Shown here in pieces: positions 12,301 through 27,300 of a DNA stretch of 64,000 nt (within the stretch, counting starts at the first letter, position 1; every line of letters begins with the position of its first letter). The notes below the pieces were generated by a model that was given only the letters and a program-made list of their open reading frames with translations, was not told the origin of the DNA and made no database searches. The stretch spans positions 572,533 to 636,532 of the forward strand of contig VXAY01005880.1 in NCBI GenBank assembly GCA_013399855.1, in the 5' to 3' direction. A program made the position numbers and the translations under genes. Origin of the DNA: Oxyruncus cristatus (Eukaryota > Chordata > Aves > Passeriformes > Cotingidae).

Positions 12301-15300
12301 ATAGACCTTCTTCACAAATTTGGATGCAGACTGGTTGTGGCAGCAGAAGCCACATGCAAAACTTCCATTCAGGTCTTCGTAATCTCTCCACCGTGCACTT
12401 CTATCAGTGGAAAAATTGTCGTCTATAAAGAGGCTGTCAAGCATCCAAGTCAAAGAACAACTTGGCTGTATGAAAACACACTTCACCCAGGAGACAACAG
12501 GACAGAATTTAACTGCACTTTGTTTGATGTGGGGAAGAACAAATACTGCTTTGACCTCTTTAATTTCTCAAACCGAAGCTATTTCCCAACAAGAGTTAAG
12601 GAGTGTGTAATGATCCAAAGGAATATGGGTTTGTACTGATGTTTTTCCTCTTTTAGCTAAAATCAGCACTCTTACCAGCCAACATGGGTAATGATAAATA
12701 GGTTTGACTGTGTCCCTTACTGAATAGTTACTTGAAGGTGGCCCTTACTGAATAGCTACTTTGTGGATCTCCTACACCAATCAAAATAGTTGTCATGTCA
12801 TATGCCGGTGGCAACAAGATAGACTGTTAGATAGAGGAGTACATGAGGATATCTGCTAATAAATGCCACTGTGGTAGCTTAAAGCTACACTAACTTAATG
12901 CTGAGTACCAAACAAAACCATTTAGAGAATTCCGAATGATCTATATGTCTAGTACGGCTGAAAATGAAACCTGTTCCTCTCAGTGAGGTAAGAAGCTACT
13001 GCTGTAGATCTGGCCCGTTGAAGACTCCATAGGTAGGATTAGTCTTACCTACATTTAAGTGTCTAAAAGCCAAGTGTCCAACACTAAGTAGTTTTCTAGA
13101 TTTTTAGTCAAGAGGCATCTCACAAGGGTGATTCATCGGTATAGAAAATACGTGGGCTGAATCCTCATCTGGGTGTATTTTTCTTTAGCCCATTTGCTGT
13201 GAAAGTTTAGAGCCCTACCTGTTAGATACACAAAGTTTGGTGAGATGAATCAGGATTTGGCTACAGGGAAAGACACTGTCATGCCACTTGAACAGCTTGT
13301 GGGTTTTTCAAGCAGCTTTTCAAGACATGTCTACTGCTTAGAACAGGCTGGGGTGCACTTCCTGACCCATGAGGCCACCTGGCAGATTACAGGTCACATT
13401 CATATAGCTAAAATTTTCCTTAGAGGAAAGATTAGAATCATACAAGCTGCCAGCTGGGAACAATCCGTGGTCCATATAGTCCTCTGGACCATGGTCTAAT
13501 GGTCTGGCAGAATGCTCATTGGCAGAAGCCAAAACCATGCCCAAGAGTGTGAAAGATCATGGTTAAGAATGATTACAGTTAAGTACACAGGCAGAGCTTG
13601 AGCCCATTCCTCAGACCTGTTTAAAACCTTTCTATCCATTCTATTTGTATCTGTGTATCTTATGCAGCTGTAGCATCAGAGGTGGCAGTCCACGGTTTGA
13701 CAAAATCTACAAATTACAGTTGCATGGCAGACGAAGCAGATGAGCCAAATATCCTTCTCATCACTCAATTTGTAGAAGGCAACCACAGTGAGGGGTGGGC
13801 TGTATGTGCAGGAGGTAGTTGGGATTGGGTTGGGTTAGGTTGTCATGCCTGCACCACGGAATGTAAATGTTCCCATTTGTAGCAGGCTTGTGTCTATAGG
13901 TAACAAATTAGTCTTTCCCATTTGGACACTTCAAAGAGTGAGTTGAAGGGTTCGAGATGTACATCAGTTTCCTCACCTCCTCACCCTGGTCTCCGTGAAA
14001 AGGAATTTCAGGAACTCTAGCCAAAAAATGGTCATTGCACTTCATGGGCAGGTATCTGAGCAGCATCATGAGGAGACCAAGAGTGTAGGACATGCTCCAG
14101 AGCACACAGTCCAGACACAGCCTACCTTAATTAAGTTCCTAGCTTCACGTGGTCTTACTTTGTACTCTTTCACAAATTCTAAAGCTGTTAGCTATTTAAT
14201 TAACACTCTGTACTAAAAATGACACATGCCAAACCCAGTACATAGTTCCCTTCATCTTAACTTCCCATCTGCGTTCTCTGTTGGCACTCTCTCTCTTCCT
14301 TTGGCATAGAAAAGTCTATCTAAAAATGAAAGCATTATTTTCTTAATGAAGATAATTCTCAAGGAAAAAGGAAGTGAGAATTCTAATTTTTCCTCTGTGC
14401 TTGGGTGGTATGTTACACTGATATGGTCTAGATAATTGCCCTGACAGATAAATACCTAGTATATGATACAGATATGTTTCTGTGCCCAATATTTAATTGT
14501 TTTGATTGATAAGATCCATATTAAGCAATGGCTTCCTGCAATCTGCTTTGTTTCCTTGGGTTCCCCACTAGCATCATCCTTACAACTACAGTGGAAAGAA
14601 TCAGGCTGTGCCTCTGAAGAACAGAGTTAAGTCAATAGTTGCCATGTTAAGAGCATCAACTTTATAAAGCCGATGAAAGCAAAACCACACCATGAAGTCG
14701 TAAATAAAATGTCAACCTGAAATTAATTAGACTGCAGCACATCTGACTTCGTGCCTGTATCTGTGAGACTTCAAAGCCTGCAGGCGGTATTTGAAAAGAG
14801 AGGGGTGTTCTGGGAGGGGCACATCAGCCTGAAGCCATGACAGACAGAGCAAGCCTGTGCTGCCTGTGATGGCTATGTGCCTCCTGGCTCCTTTGGAAAG
14901 TGCGTTCCTGAGCCCTCTCACCCTGCTGCAGGGCACTGTGCAGTGGCCTGCATAGACCCAGACCCCTCAGTAAAACATGCGACTGCTGTGTAACAGACAC
15001 TTCACCTCAAGTCTCTTATTCTCTGCTTTGGACTTCCTGAAATCAGTTTGAGTTAAGTGATAAATCCCCTAGTCTGGGCTCCTGTGCAGCATGGGCCCTC
15101 ATTTTCATTCGGTTACCCTGGTGCTGAGTCCCGAGAGTTATCCAGTCTATTACTGAAGACACCACAAAACAGAGACTTTTATGGTAATTTTTCTCAATCT
15201 TGTGCTCTGATTTATTTATTCTTTAAAAAGAGAAACTCTGTATGTTTCATAACTAAAGCTCATCTAACTTCATCCTCTGGTGACTGGCTTTTACTCTGCT

Positions 15301-18300
15301 GCTTTCTGATAGCTGTTTCCTATCCACTGTCTTCCCTTTGTGAAGACGTTTGCACATCCAGGTCATCTCAGTCCTTCCAGATTATCTCAGTGTTCTGAGA
15401 TAAAGTGAAAAGATTGAGTCTTTAATCGGAAGACATTGTTTTAGTATTTGAATAATTTATTGATTCTCTTTGGCTCCCTTTCTGTTATTTTAAACACTCA
15501 CTTTTATTTGATGACCAGGGTACCACCTTTGGGTGCTGTGTTCAGATCTCCTCCTTACTGATGCTGCTTGAGAAGTAGCACTTGACCTACCTCTATCTCT
15601 GCTTTCATTCCACCAATTGCAGTAGGTAAATTTGCCATAACTTTCACCCTGTAAACTCCTCTTGCACTGTTTTTGTGTATGTAGTCCACCATCCTGCAGG
15701 TGCAATTTGCATTCCTTCTTCTTACATTTTTCATTGTGCTGATTTTTGATCTATTTTGTTTAAATTGTCCTAACTTAGCAAGTACCCTATGGTGCTCCAT
15801 ACAACCGCACTATCTACTTTTCTCATTACAGAAGTGACGTATTTTCTCAGTAATGGTTTTATATTTATTTTCTTGTCAACTAGGGAAGCACTGGACCTTA
15901 TACTAATCCCTTTGGAATCTCTCCAAATGGATTCCCACTCGGTGATGGTTTTCTGTTGACAGTTGCATATCCAATCTGTCACTCAGCCAGTTCTTACTTC
16001 ATTTTAGCATATGCTCTATTGTTATGAAGAAGAGATGTTGTTTTGTAAAAGATCAAAGTTCCTAAATCATTGAAGTTGTCTTCATCCAAATTGCAGAGGA
16101 TGAGAGAGGATGATTTTGCCACATCTATTTTCCATATATCAGACCTCAGTTATATTCCTGAATTTTTGTCAATCCTACTCTTTACTCCCTATCCCAGCCA
16201 GGTTTAGTCCAGCCTTTTGGAACAGGAATCTCACTTGTGCTTGAAGCAGGAAGGAGAAAGCTGCCAGTGGCCCTGAGCAGGCCAGGGCAGCAGGTCTTCC
16301 AGCCCAGGCCATCAGCCTCAGAACAAAAAAATGCTGTGCTAAGACTGTGAATATATCTATTAAAGATGGGGAATACATCCGTTAAACATGAGCCAGCACT
16401 TGTGCAGCTTTCTGTAGACTCTTAACTGGAGAACCTGTGAAAAAATTAACAATGAGATGTGGGTCACTTCATTCATCTCAGTGGGCTCTTCACTGTTTGA
16501 CACAGGTGACTTAGAGTCATGCAGTTGTTTTTTTCCTAGTGTTTGACCCAATTACTTGGATGTCCGAGGTAGGAAACTCTGTTAGATCATCTTACCCAGC
16601 ACCAGATTAATTGCAGGCTCATTCTTTTCAAAGCTTTATCCTGTGCTTTGCTCATCTGGGTTTTAAGTGTCCCCAGCAGTGAGACTTCTGCACTCCTCAG
16701 AAGGATGTTCCTTGTCCTAGCCTGTATCCTACTAGAAACATTTGTGATGAGCGGGATAAAATTATTCAGTAATGCTAAAGCATAGAAAAGGCATATTTTC
16801 TTCATATTTCTGCTGTTAATTAACTTTCTTTTCCAGTTCTTAGTTACACTCCAGAGACCAGTTTCAACTTTGGTGTGACTCCCAGTGAAGTCTCTTGCAC
16901 TTGCCTACAGCAGAGATGAATTTTGTTCATCTGACTTTTGCTAGCTGTCAAAGAAACTATTGGTATGTCAACAGGGCATAAGAAATGCAGCTGTTGCCAG
17001 AAAAAGGAAAGAGGAAGTCAGGGGAAGACCTTATGAAGGGAAAAGTGGAGAGGAGTAAGTAGAGTGTCTAGGGGTTACGTAGGGGCATACAACTTCCATG
17101 AAATTTTTGCTCCCTGAATAAAACTATATGAATCAGACCTGCTTGTCTGGGAAGCAATTAGCTCTACAGCCTAAATCTGCACTTGGCTTGTATTTATTTA
17201 GAAACAGGCAAATGCAGGGCATCTGGGAATGCCAGGGCTGGTTTGTACCCCATCCACTTCTCCTGTGTCAGTTAATGCTGCATCTCTACACATTAGGAAT
17301 AAATCAGGTGTTACAGAGTCACTGAGCTCTTAGCTTCTGGAAAAAATAATTTTTAGGCTGTGCCTCCACAATTCTTAAAGATGCCTATTTGTGGGGAAAA
17401 GACTTCAGTTTTCACAGGTGGAGTCTATGTTTTCTTCTTTTAAAGAGATCCTTGTTCTTTCGTTGTCCAAATTAGTAACTTGTTGGAACATGCCACCATT
17501 TCAGTGCACCCAGGCTTCATTTCCATGGAAGGCTGAGAAAGGTGTTTTCCAAGGTCTTGTCCAAACATCCATGCAATGCATGTAAAACCATTTTCAGGAC
17601 CTAAAAACTGATCTATTTTATTCCAAAAATACCTTGCAATTCCCCGGGTTACCATAGATGTTTACATGAACTTGTAAATAATCAGTGATTTTGTCCCATA
17701 TCACCGGCCTTGTTGAAGTGCATGGGACTATCACGTGCATCAGGCTGGAGGGATGATGCTGAGTATCCCTCGCTGACTGTGCTGATGGATAGCACTGCAT
17801 GCACAAAGCCTTACGAGCACAGAAATTTGAGGGGAGATATTTATGCTGAGCAACAGTTAATAACACAGTTAATTGCATGTATCTTTTATCTCGGCAACTG
17901 TCAGCTGTTTCAAACTAACTCATCAGTGAGATGTCTTGACGTTGATAATTGATTCCTCAATTGTATGTGGAAAAAGTTCACACTTATTAGAGCTTGTTTG
18001 CAGTGCATACCTTCTGGTTTCCCCCCTGGCACTTTCAATCTGTTTGTCTTAAATGGAGGTTAATCATTTCATTTCCTTGGGGGAGAATAAACTATGCTTC
18101 ATTTTCTTTTACATTCTGGTAATTGCAGGAGATTGCAGAGCAAGTCGCAGGAGTTTAAATCTCCCAGCTTTCATTGCAGCTGGAGCATTTCTTGCTCTCC
18201 TATTGCTTAAGGCACATTTCTTAGCCTCAAAGCTATGGATGCCAAGTGTTTTTGCTAAGGAACTCTGTGCCTTTAGCTGAAGCCCAAGTCAGTGAAAAGT

Positions 18301-21300
18301 GTCTGGGAGCAATGGGCACATTTTAGGTTTGACGTCAATGTGAAAAAATTACTCATCCTGAGTGTTCTTGTATGTTGAAACCCACATGCATCAGTGTGCA
18401 GACTGCCGAGCACCCTCCATTATCACCAGTGTTAGTACTGGAGGCAACCAGAACCTTTCTGAGTCTGGATCTATATCTGACTCTAATTAACAGACGTTTA
18501 AACAAGGAGGGAGTGTGGAGAGAGGGAAATGAGTTAGCTCACACATTGGAAATTATGGCAGGAATTCACCAGGCTGCTCACTCAAAGTAGTCTACAAGGA
18601 TGTGAGTCCTTCTCCAACTAGCCCCTCTGCCAGTGGTGAGGGACACTGCTGGAGTCCTTCATACTGATATGAAGAAAAGTGTTGTGAGATCCCCAAATAA
18701 TGTGATACCATGAAATCCTTTTTTGAGGAGGGGTCAATGAGCCCTTGACTGACTACGATTTATGAACATTTTTTCTTGCTGCCCTCACCAACAGCTTTGC
18801 TTGCTAACTGATGTGATTTTGCAAACTGTCCAGGGCCTGTACCTTTGTGGGGCTCCTTACCCCAAGAAACTTCCTCCATTCTCTCCTCCCTGACATCCTC
18901 TGATTCCCTTTTCTCCTGACACCACACACCATTTTGCTCGGTTTTGCACTTTACTGGGAACTGGCATGGCTGCAAACTGGAGGAGGAGTGTGAAAGCTCA
19001 GCCTGCCTTTAGGCTCCTCTCCCCTGCTGTGGCAGCTCCCCAGCTCCAGAGACAGAAGGGTGAAAGCAGAGAGGTGCATGAAGAGCACAAGTGAAAACCA
19101 GCCTGGGATCACGGATGTTGCAGTAGGGTAGTGGAGGTGGAGTCAGTGGCAAACAGATGGGAAGGTCACTTGGTGTTGTGTGGGCTTAAAACCGCAGCAT
19201 CACCGGGGTGTCTCGCCGTGCCCATCTCCACTGTGGATTAGGTAAGGCAGATGCACTGGAACATGCATGGACACAAATATGCCTGAGTATGTGCCCACAC
19301 ATGCTTTGCAGCCTTGGCTGACAGCTCAAGTGTAAGCTCAACACCTCGGTGCCCCGTCCTGCAGTGCAGGTGAGTACCTGCAGGCTGGAGAGCAGCCCTG
19401 CTGGTGCTGTCGGGCTGCTCACATTAGCGTTACTCATACTGGCATGCTCACAAAAATTTGTAGGACAGGGCCCAAAGAAGTTAAAATTTCATGTTTATTG
19501 AAACACAGCTGTATTTATTTTTGTTAGAGATACTTAAAAATAATAGCACAGTATGAACCATACAGCAACCAATATAACATGAAATCATATAAAGCCATTT
19601 TCAGTCATGCAACACTGTCTAGTCCTTTAACATCATAACTTGGTCAAGGGCTTAGGGACATGTTAGCAGCCGTATTGAAATTAAAAACCATGGCCTGTGT
19701 TGGCAATAGCAGCACCACAAATTATTTAAAAGAGCAAACTTTAACAAACCTGATCTACTTTTAAAAAAAATTTTATTCAGATGTGTTTCTACTTAATCTG
19801 CAAGCAGTTAAATGAACTTAAGTAGTCTATTGTTTTTCTTTCTGCCGGATTTCAAAACTAGACCACAAAGTTAACTGAACCACAGAGGGGTCCCCTGGGA
19901 GTTTGTTCTTTAAGATTGTACCTGAACTCAGGCATTAGTTTGGAATTTAAAGTTGTGGTGCTGCTTCAGTGTCAGATATAGGTAGGAATGGTGCCTCCTT
20001 TCTCTCTCTGGTTTCTTACTGCTTTAAAGTTTGAGTGTTGAACATAGGATGAGGATGTAGTGTAAGAAAAAGAGGGATTTTATTACACATTAAAAAATTA
20101 TAATGTTCAAAGTAGTATTAGAACCTGAGTCTGCCTCCACTTGAAATAAATAAATGAACATACAAAATTTCATCTTGAGTTAATTGCATAACCATAAGCA
20201 ATAAACCAAAGAGACCTATAAATTGTCAAATGAATGATTCAATAACATGTTCATGTGCTGAGAAGATAATAAAGAGAAAAAGCAACGTTGCCATTTCATT
20301 AGGCCTCGTAGGCTTGTCCTCCTGTCCCAGTCAGATAAATCAGCAGTAACTATACTTAGGTCAATGAAGTTATCCTGCTGTAACTGCACTGTTTGTCAGG
20401 CAGGAATTGGATTAATATATAAATTACCAGCCCACTCCAAAGGTCTGTAGATTCATTTCCTTTTGCTATTGTTCCAGGCAGAACTTGCTTGACAGTTGAC
20501 TGACCACTGTATTGCAGGCTGGAGCTTGGGGTGAAAAAAGGAAAACAACAAGTGGAAGCTTAGGCCCAGACTCTGATGGGAACAGGAGCAGGTCCTTGGA
20601 TGCTGCGGGCTCTTTTGGTCTTGCTGGTTGCATTTTTTGGTTATTTATTGCTGTTTTTCTTGAAAAAGAAGACAAATGGCTTTGTCTTTAAAGGTAAGGA
20701 GGCAGACACACTCCTCATTGCTGTGAGCTTTTTTATTTGTAGAAACATGGAGCCCGTGGCAGCCCTGGAGCCCTTGCAGTGTCACCTGTGGGGACGGCAT
20801 CCGGGAGCGCTTCCGAGAGTGCCTCACCTCCTCGCCGGCAAAACCAGGCTGCGCTGGATCACCGAGGGAGACTTCCTTGTGTTCGCTGGAGGAGTGTGCC
20901 TGTACGTACCTCTGCTGTCCTCTACCCCCTGAATGCGTGACTGCCCTGGCAAAGCAAAGGGCCTGTGTTTAGAAGGGCTGTGTAAAACGGAAACATCTGC
21001 TCTCTCCTTCAGTCATATTGATTCAGGGGGCTGTCACATTCCTGTGCTTGATAGAGTTGGGTGGAAGCCTCCATGCATTTGTGGGACAGCTGGAGATAAT
21101 GCTCCAAGGCATGAGATATCTGAGTGCTGTGGGTGCCATGGAAGCGTTTTAAAACCTCCATCATGGCCAGGGAGTGAAGAAGCGCTGAAAGAGGGATCTT
21201 GGGACTAGCGGAACATGTTCAGTAGTGAAGGCCACTCCAGGCAGCAGGAATCTATTAAAAAGAGTATTGGTTCTAGCTGGGACCTGTGGTGTGAGGTTCC

Positions 21301-24300
21301 CATTCTGTGAGTTTTTTGAGATGGCAGTGCCAGGACTGCCCCTGCACCAGCCTGTCACTACTGTTGGCCCATGGTATCGCAGGCTGGCCACTGGTGGTGG
21401 GTGGCAAGTGGGTGAAGTTACAGGAGACTTGAGCGTCCTGCAAGATGAGAGGGGTCTTCCAGCAGCTGCATGGCCTCCAGTGAGGCTGGATGAGGCTGTG
21501 CCATAGTCAGGTGCTTATAGTTACCATGAGGGGTATGAGAAGTGCTCCTTTTAGCGGGGTGCTGGTGCTCAGTTCATGCAAAATGTCTGCTTCTTGAAAA
21601 CCCCATGCTGAAAAGGAGTGTGCTGATGCCCAGGGCCCCAGAGATCCATCTCCTCAGAAAGTTGATCTACAAGCTCCTGTGCTTTTGTCCCCCCCAGGTG
21701 CCAAGGGTGCAGGGATGGGGGAAAAAAGGTGCCCAGGAACTGTGCAGGCTCCTGGGCTGTCAGGCTGTAATTTAATAGATATTTTAAGTCATTGAATAGT
21801 GAGCAATGCCTTACCCTTTGCTTTGGCTGCTCGCATGTGCTTCCTTCTGCTTGCACAAGTGCAGTGTGGAGAACTGGAATGGAGCCAGCTAAAAAATAGA
21901 CAGTTTAGGGATGTGGGGAAATTGTTTAGCACGTGGCCACTGCAATGCTTGTGCCACTGAAAAGGGAAGGGCAGCAGGGGGAGAGAATGTGTAGCTGGAG
22001 CAAGAAGAGGGCAGGACTACGTTGTTTTTGGAGGTGTTGGCTTGCACCAGCTTCAACATGTCTGAGGATGAAGGCCTCAGAAGTATACAGACAGGACTGA
22101 AATGTGTTGTGGAGCACTTTAGGAAACGGGTTGTATTGAACAAAAGTTTGGATGAAGGGAAAATATTAAAAATTATATTCTATCAAGCCAGGGATTGCAT
22201 TTTGTCAGTGTTTGTGCAGTACTTGGAATGTTTTAACAGGTCTGATGTTTTTAATGTCTTGAAAATGCTGGCCATGTGGGTTTGCTTATTTTGTAAAGCT
22301 GTGAGTTCAAGCAGAGAGGAACAACTGGGATGTTTTGGGCCCCAACTTAAAACTAATGTCCCGCTTAAGAGCTGGTTGTTTTCCCTATGCCAAACACTAT
22401 CAGACTGCTCTCTGCAGTCATGCCACCAGCAAAGTGCAGTGGGGTGGTTAGTGTTTTCCTAAAGCTGATGCTGAGCTGTGCTATTCCATGCCTGCTGGAG
22501 AGGTATGTCTGTAAGCACATTATTTGGGTTGGCTTCTTGCCAGCCAGTTTCACAGCCCTCCTTTGGAACTCAGAGAGTAGTCCTGGTACACAGAGCTCAG
22601 AGAGGGGTCTATGCGTGCAGAGCATGTGCTGGACACATGATTTGTGTTTGCACCTTGCTTTACATGCACAGAGGTGACAGGCCTCTCTGGTCCTTCTCAG
22701 AGGTGTCACTCTGCCCATGCAGGTGTGCAGCTGTGCAAGGCATGTGATGGTTGCCCGAGAGATCAACCATCCTGTGCTTACACAGTTCTCACGCCTGTGG
22801 CAGTCTGCTTTGAGTTACAGTATGACAGCACTCCGCAGGTGTGGACAGTCCTCAAATTCCAGTGAGGTCTCTGGGTTAATAAAGAGGGTTTATATATATA
22901 TATAAAATCAGAGGCACAGGAGGCCTGCATCTGTACCCTGTGGGATCATCTGGAGGAAATACCTCGCTTCTCTCTTGCATATGGTTTCTAATTCTTCTGC
23001 TCCCAGCTTCCTTTACAGAATCACCTGTATGATTTCATCCCATTGAATCTTAGGTTGCTTGAGAAGTGGCTTGACACTGTGACTTCATGGTGTTCATCTG
23101 CTCCTGATCTCAAGATGGGAGTTTGACCCTTCCCAACTCTGCTGTCTGCAGCTTTCCAAAGCAGACAAGCTTTGTTTTCAGCGTAACTCTGCAGTCATTA
23201 GTCCAGCAGATGGAGCAAATGGCTGAATGAGTGAGACCAGCAGAGTGTAGGGGCGGAGGAAGATGAGGTGCAGAGAGGTGATCCACAGTGACAAAGCCCT
23301 GTTTTGAACCTTGGCGTTTGCTAAGCTGTTAGCTGTCTGCTCCAAATGATGCAGCACAGTGTGCATTACAAATGGAGAACAGAGCATTTGGAAAACAGCC
23401 GTGAGCAACAGGACTGAGAGAAGGATGAGAAATGAATTAATTCCTCTGCTGCAGTTAACAGAGCAAATGCCGGACCTGCCTTCTTTCCTGAGGTCAGCTT
23501 GTTCACTCCCTGATCAAGCCTCCAGAACAGCAGTGCTCTGGGCTCTGGCCTGGTAGCCTTGGGCTGAAAGCAAGTTTTAGAGACCCTCCTAAAAGATTCA
23601 TCAGTCGTGTTCTTGAAGCTGGTTTCCAGCTCTCAGAGTGGCACAAAGATGAAAGTTTATCTATTGGCAGGATTTTTTAAAGGGCTTGGGGCTGTCAGGT
23701 AGCCCTGAGTCAAAGAAATGGACTTCCTGCCCAACCCAGCACCCTGTATGTCTGTTTTTAGCAGCCTGAGACCTTCTGGTCTGTGTTCATCACTGCATTT
23801 ATGCATCCTGCACACCTAAAAGCTGCACTACCAGCTTGCTGTTGTATAGTTCTTTTCTGAATTATGGGAAGTATGTGGTGTCTACTTCTCATTATTCTGT
23901 AATTGCATTTCCTGTGCCTGGGCAGTCACTGTCGTGCAGGCAGGAGCACCTGCCACGTTTTACAACTGACTGTCTATCACTCTGATGGAAGGCTTTGGCT
24001 TCTGGATAAAGCGAGACTAGGACAGGGTGGTTCAGTGGTTTAGTTTGAGTTCACAGCTTCATGGCCAGCTCTTGTCAACTATGACTGACCAGCCTTGCTC
24101 TCCAACAACATTTTCATGGCTTTACAGAGCTGATGTCTGACTCCAAAAAATTGGGGAGGGCTAACAGATACTAAAATTAGCGGCTGGACCAATTCATCCA
24201 CTTTCAACAATGCTGTATTCTCCTTAAGGCTGCCCCTGAAATCCTAGAGACCTCGTTCAAAAAAGAATCATTAGTTTCTTATTGGTTCAGCCATCCGTAA

Positions 24301-27300
24301 TGTGGTTCAACGGGCAGGTGAGAGGCTGTGGACAGCTCTGAGATGTTCTCATTGCTGGTTACAATTATAAAATATCTCAAGTTGGAAGTGACCCATAAAG
24401 ATCATCGAGTCCAACTTCCTGTCCTCACAGGACTACCTAAAGCTAAACCATATGACCTAAGAGCATCACCCAGGTGGTCCTTGAACTCTGTCAGGCTTAG
24501 TGCCATGACAGTTCCCCTGGTGAGCCTGTTGCAGTGGCTGCCACCCTCTCAGTGAAGAAAGGTTTGCGGTATATTCTTCCCTGCTTGAGGTCCCATCTCC
24601 AGTCTACAACAGAAGAGGGTCAGTCCTAGAATGCTAGGGACAGCAGAGCAATGGCCTTTTCAGTTGAGAGCTTGCTGTGACATGTTAAGGTTTTGGCCTC
24701 TGGGGCTGTGGCACCAGACAGTGGTGGAAGCAGCACCCTCAAAAGAGTGCTTAGAAAAATTACACCGCCTCTGCTAGTGCTGCCTCTCTGCTCTTCAAAC
24801 TCATTCCAATCTCTCACCCACTTAAGCTCACCTAAAAATAATTTTAAAGTGATACCTGAAGTACTAGCCTCGGCTGAATTATTTTTTCCTCTTTTATGGG
24901 ACTTTTTATCAGGGAATCTTAAAGTACTTCATAAAGAAGGGCAAATAGAGTCATCCGATTTTACACATATTTAGGAATGCCTTATGGAAATGGCAAAGCA
25001 GGAAAAAGCAATGACTTGCATTTAAAAGGTCCGTGGGCGCCTTGGTTTAAAGTCAGTAGATCTGTTTGGGCCAGTTTGAAGTCATCAGTAGTAAGTCATC
25101 TCCAGTGAGCAAATTTTAATGGCAGACGTCTTCCTGTAGTGTAGGAATTGCTTATTTTTTCTTTGTGGTAAAATATCCACCCTCAAGTACCAAAATGCTG
25201 ATGCCAGTGCAACTCTGACAGACGTGTGTGCTCTCTCTTACAGCTGCCAAGCCTCCCACCTCGCCTCCTGTCCAGCCAGGAGAGAACCGGAAAGCAGATA
25301 ATATAGTTACCATCACAGGTATCTCCGTATGCTTGTTTATCATCTTTACCACCGTTCTCATCACCCTCTGGAGGAAGCTCTGCAGAGCTCAGAAATGCAG
25401 CACTGCTGTCCGACGAAACTCTGTCCATTCCCCTGGCTTCCGGAAAAACTCCGACGAGGAGAACATTTGTCAAGGCAACAAGCAGCGGGACAGCTTTGCT
25501 GAAGGAGGGGATGCCCCTGTTAACATCCCTCTGACCTACAGGCGAAGCCTCCAGTTTGCCCAAGAAGATGATGCCTCTGGAAGTGAAAACTTTCAGCCAA
25601 ATGCCCAAAAAATAATCCCTCCAATTTTCAGCTACCGCCTGGCACAGCAGCAGCTGAAAGAGATGAAGAAGAAAGGCCTGACAGAGACCACTAAGGTGTA
25701 CCATGTCTCTCAGAATCCCCTCACGGACACAGTTGTTGGTGCTACCGCGATGCTTCCCCTGAGCGGGGAAAGCCAAGAGGAGGTAGCGGCAAACAAATTT
25801 CGGATCAAATCTCCATTTCTGGACCAGCCAGCCAGTCAGCACAAATTCCTGGGGGAAAGCTCTCACCCCAGGCTGGATTTTCCGTTCTCACAGGCCAATC
25901 CTGCAGCGAGCCCTACCCAAACCCTGGTAAGAAGAGCTCATTTCAAGCACCAGGATAACAGAGCAGACTTGCCCGAGAGGGGCTGTCACAGAAACTCACA
26001 GTTTAGAAGAACAGCCAGTTTCCATGAAACTAAAAAGGCCAGGCCTTTCAGAGAGAGAAGTATGTCCACTCTCACACCCCGCCAGACTCCTCTCTACAAC
26101 TCCAGGACCAGGACATGGGACCAGAGTCTGGAGGACAGGACACGGCCAAAATCAAGAAATGCTAATCCAGCATGGGAAAAGCTGGATCAGCCCCACAACA
26201 CTGTGCTGGGGTGTGAACCACAGGGCCATGGCACAAAGTCCCACCACAGGGCAGGTCCCCCGGTGAGGAAGCTGGACCTGATCACCGACCGCCAGCCTGC
26301 TGGTCAGGAGAAGGCAGCTGAAAAACCTGAGTCCAGCCGAAATAAGAGGGGCCCTTCACCTAACCCCAGAGGCACGTGGCGGAAAGAAACAGGCTCAAAT
26401 GGCAAAGATAATTCCCAGAGAGGCCTAAGTGTAAGCCCTGCCCAGCACCGCAGGGACAAATGCCAGAGCTTCCCTTTGGACCCTGAGTTTGCCTTTTATG
26501 ATAATAGTACTTTTGGCTTAACAGAGGCAGAGCAGCAGATGATCGACCTCCCTGGGTATTTTGGTTCAAATGAAGAAGATGAAACAAGTACTCTAAGCAT
26601 TGAGAAGCTGGTGATTTGAGTGACTCATTGCAGCCCTGCAGGAGGGGCACGAGTGGTAGAGGATCTGCAGGATCAGTTGGCTTCTGGTAGAAAAAGCAAC
26701 AGGAATCACGTTACCTTCACATGGAGCTGGAGGGAATAATGCCCCAGATCTGGTTTGTGGGAACGTATTCCTTTCTAATTACTGAAAAGCACTCTCATAT
26801 AATATTTTTTTGGATGCATGTGTGTACAATGCACACAAAGTACCCTGGGAAAGCACATGTTAGTGAAGGCGTGAGCCAGGAATAGCCAACAGATGTTATT
26901 GCCTGAAGCAGTCATGTTTCATGAATCAAAGGTGATGAGTGCCACTGATGTAGCCTTTCACACCTTGTGGACTCTGTACTAGTAGACTGTGACATACTGA
27001 AACATCCATTGTCCAGCATCCTCAACCATCTGCCCTGACTGGTGAATGATTTCCCATTTAGAAAGGACAAACTTCTAGTGGTGAGAAGTTTTCGTCATTT
27101 TTCTGGTAATCGTCACTGAACTGTTGTAGTTGCTCAAATAAGTCATCTGGTGGTGTTTTTTTAACGAGTTGCATGAAAGTGCAAACAATTGATGGTGAAT
27201 ACTTGGAGTGAATTTAAAATTGAGGAGGCATTTTCCATCATTCAAGACTTTGATATTTTCTTTCTGTCAATATTTATGCCAAGAAAACAATAATGTACAA

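Noticed and set aside
20576..20932. 118-codon frame starting upstream of the THSD1 TSP1 exon, with a hydrophobic N-terminus that looks like a signal peptide
   Set aside because: It is in another frame than the TSP1 coding sequence over the exon and has intron sequence at its start. The acceptor at 20741-20742 explains the exon.
25183..25866. 227-codon open frame on the minus strand
   Set aside because: It lies antisense to the THSD1 last exon. The sense strand carries the conserved protein, and the antisense frame is a by-product of its codon use.
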